Shown: piece by piece, positions 62,621 through 64,000 of the stretch | How positions within the stretch are numbered: the first letter of the stretch is position 1 | Layout of the letters: the number at the start of each line of letters is the position of its first letter | NCBI GenBank assembly: GCA_016648135.1 | Contig: JADDOH010000160.1 | Coordinates: 1-64,000, forward strand | Direction: 5' to 3' | Source: Agrypnia vestita | Lineage: Eukaryota; Arthropoda; Insecta; Trichoptera; Phryganeidae | Length of the DNA stretch: 64,000 nt | Position numbers and translations under genes: made by a program | Notes under the pieces: model-generated | What the model was told of the DNA's origin: nothing | Seen by the model: only the letters and a program-made list of their open reading frames with translations | Database searches by the model: none

Positions 62621-62960
62621 GGTTGTCCAACGGGGAGACATAATTGCTTGGTAGGACAAAATATAGAAAAAAAAAAGTTAAATGTGTCCCACAATTAAAG
62701 GATGACACAGATAGACATTAATTATAGGCAAGTTTATTTGATACGAATGAGATCAAACAATTTTACGATTTCATTTAAGTGATTGTTCCTAATTTAATTT
62801 TATCAGAAACATAAAAGGGTTCGTAATGTATATAATTCACACGGACAGGGAGGGGGGCGAGTTTCTAGTATCTGCCTCACCATATGACGATACTCTTCAT
62901 ATTTAGTATTAAAAATATCTATTGAATTTAAAAGGTTATTATACTCTGAGCATATGCGTG

Positions 62961-63425
62961 GAATGAATTAAGATAAATTATAGAAGTCTCAAAGAGACGA
63001 AGCTATGAAGTATTTTTGTACGATGGCCCAGAGCTTACAACCTGTATGAGCTAGCTTAAATGATCACTCTATACAATGCAAGGTTCACCAATTTCATCGT
63101 AAGAACACCCACACATTATCAAATTTTGAAAGTTCTATTATATGTTGAAATCTGAGAATCTTTATTTTATTTGAATGGACTTATGCTAGAGACATCTTTA
63201 GTCTTCTCTCATAAACGAAAGATTCTCAGATTTGAACATACATATAATTGATAATGTGTAGATGTTCTTACAATGCGATGGATAGAATTGGTGAACGTTG
63301 CATTCTGTAGAGTGATCACTTAATTAAGCCAGCTTATACAGGTGCCATCATATAAAAGACTTCCACACACGTTTCTCTCTGTGAGACTTCTGTAATGTAT
63401 CTTAATTAAGTGATTTAATTCATTC
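62961..63425. mobile_element. 465-bp foldback element
   Basis: Arms of about 200 bases, 62961-63165 and 63223-63425, are reverse complements, sharing GAATGAATTAAG, GAAGTCTCA, GATCACTCTA, TTCACCAATT, ACACATTATC and AAATCTGAGAATC. The loop is about 57 bases. Single arms of the same sequence are scattered at 10690, 27690 and 43290. No coding capacity; family F is therefore a foldback whose halves disperse. Confidence 0.85.
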
Positions 63426-63716
63426 ATTTCTCCCTCACCGGTTCCCGGTGACTGAGAAACGCGATCAACATGAACTCTAGATACGTATTCTTATACATTT
63501 TAGCGGAGAATTATGTGTTGCATTTTCTAAATTTCGTGGAGTATCCTACTCTTCCTCTCCGTTTTGCGATGTACTCGATCTAATCTATAGCGCACACAAA
63601 AAAATATAGCATGCATACGATTGGTCTTCTTTATTCGCTGCCATTTGTATCATCAGTCAAAACATTGAAGCATGAGTCGTATGTAACATATATTTTGAGT
63701 TGGCTGTAGTAAAACG

Positions 63717-64000
63717 GTCATATTCACTTCATTCTCAAATACTTTAATTATTTCCCTTTGCTCGTTACTGTTATCATTTACGAATTTGTATTCTAGACTG
63801 TTCTCTTTACCGTCATTATTTTTACATTTTTATTTTATATTATTTTACTGTATCATATTTTATAGATTGTTACTCTATTCTGTTCACTCATATTCACTTC
63901 ATTCTCAAATATTTTAATTATTTCCCTTTGCTTGTTACTGTTATCTTTTACGAATTTGTATTCTAGACGTTCTCTTTACCGTCATTATTTTTACATATTT
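63717..64000 (+). repeat. Tandem repeat with 170-bp period, cut by window edge
   Basis: TCATATTCACTTCATTCTCA at 63719 recurs at 63889, and the copies stay in step through TTTAATTATTTCCCTTTGCT, GTTACTGTTAT, ACGAATTTGTATTCTAGAC and TTCTCTTTACCGTC. Few substitutions and one 1-base indel. The second unit runs to the last base, so more units may follow. Confidence 0.9.

Noticed and set aside
1..64000. Intact autonomous Penelope, LINE, Helitron or transposase gene
   Set aside because: No reverse transcriptase catalytic motif, GIY-YIG, Rep/helicase or complete DDE domain is readable in any frame.

Overview
The window looks like gene-poor insect nuclear DNA. It is strongly AT-rich, with LINE (non-LTR retrotransposon), Helitron, hairpin-MITE and piggyBac-like debris and a degenerate tract of the arthropod telomere pentamer TTAGG. 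I find no intact host protein gene. The longest open frame (174 codons, 28110-28634) is the 3' end of a LINE. Species and order cannot be fixed from sequence alone.

Layout. 0-5 kb: tRNA-like SINE heads, a LINE 3' end, an LTR-like repeat and the first hammerhead-bearing repeat. 5-10 kb: LINE relics, a CpG-rich island, Helitron ends. 10-14 kb: a 122-bp tandem duplication, a foldback element holding TTAGG-like repeats, and an inverted pair of hammerhead repeats. 15-23 kb: a hammerhead repeat broken by a PIF/Harbinger-like hairpin MITE and by a second TIR element, LINE relics, an 83-bp tandem array, an LTR. 26-33 kb: a 750-bp TIR element, a precisely delimited 5'-truncated LINE, an RTE-like LINE end, and a 940-bp TA-flanked transposon with repeated internal motifs. 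35-47 kb: CR1/L2-like and RTE-like LINE ends, a TTAA-flanked MITE, three copies of a 0.5-0.65 kb nonautonomous repeat (one inside a LINE), and hairpin MITEs. 47-57 kb: a SINE, a hairpin with a hammerhead in its loop, SINE/Helitron composites, a Tc1/mariner transposase relic. 57-64 kb: LINE 3' ends, a second TTAA-flanked MITE, a 465-bp foldback and a 170-bp tandem repeat at the window edge.

The most notable signal is a recurrent self-cleaving-ribozyme-like motif: helix I strand, CTGANGA, one or two extra bases, a helix II hairpin, GAAAC, a minimal helix III, GTA or GTC, then the other helix I strand. I find about a dozen occurrences from at least five unrelated repeat families, several with all core residues and complementary helix I strands. 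Type I hammerheads of this minimal kind are known from Penelope-like elements and related retroelements; no Penelope reverse transcriptase is visible here, so the carriers are probably nonautonomous. Stretches between repeats appear single-copy within the window and carry no recognisable genes; a few are CpG- or GC-richer and could be regulatory or hold small exons.
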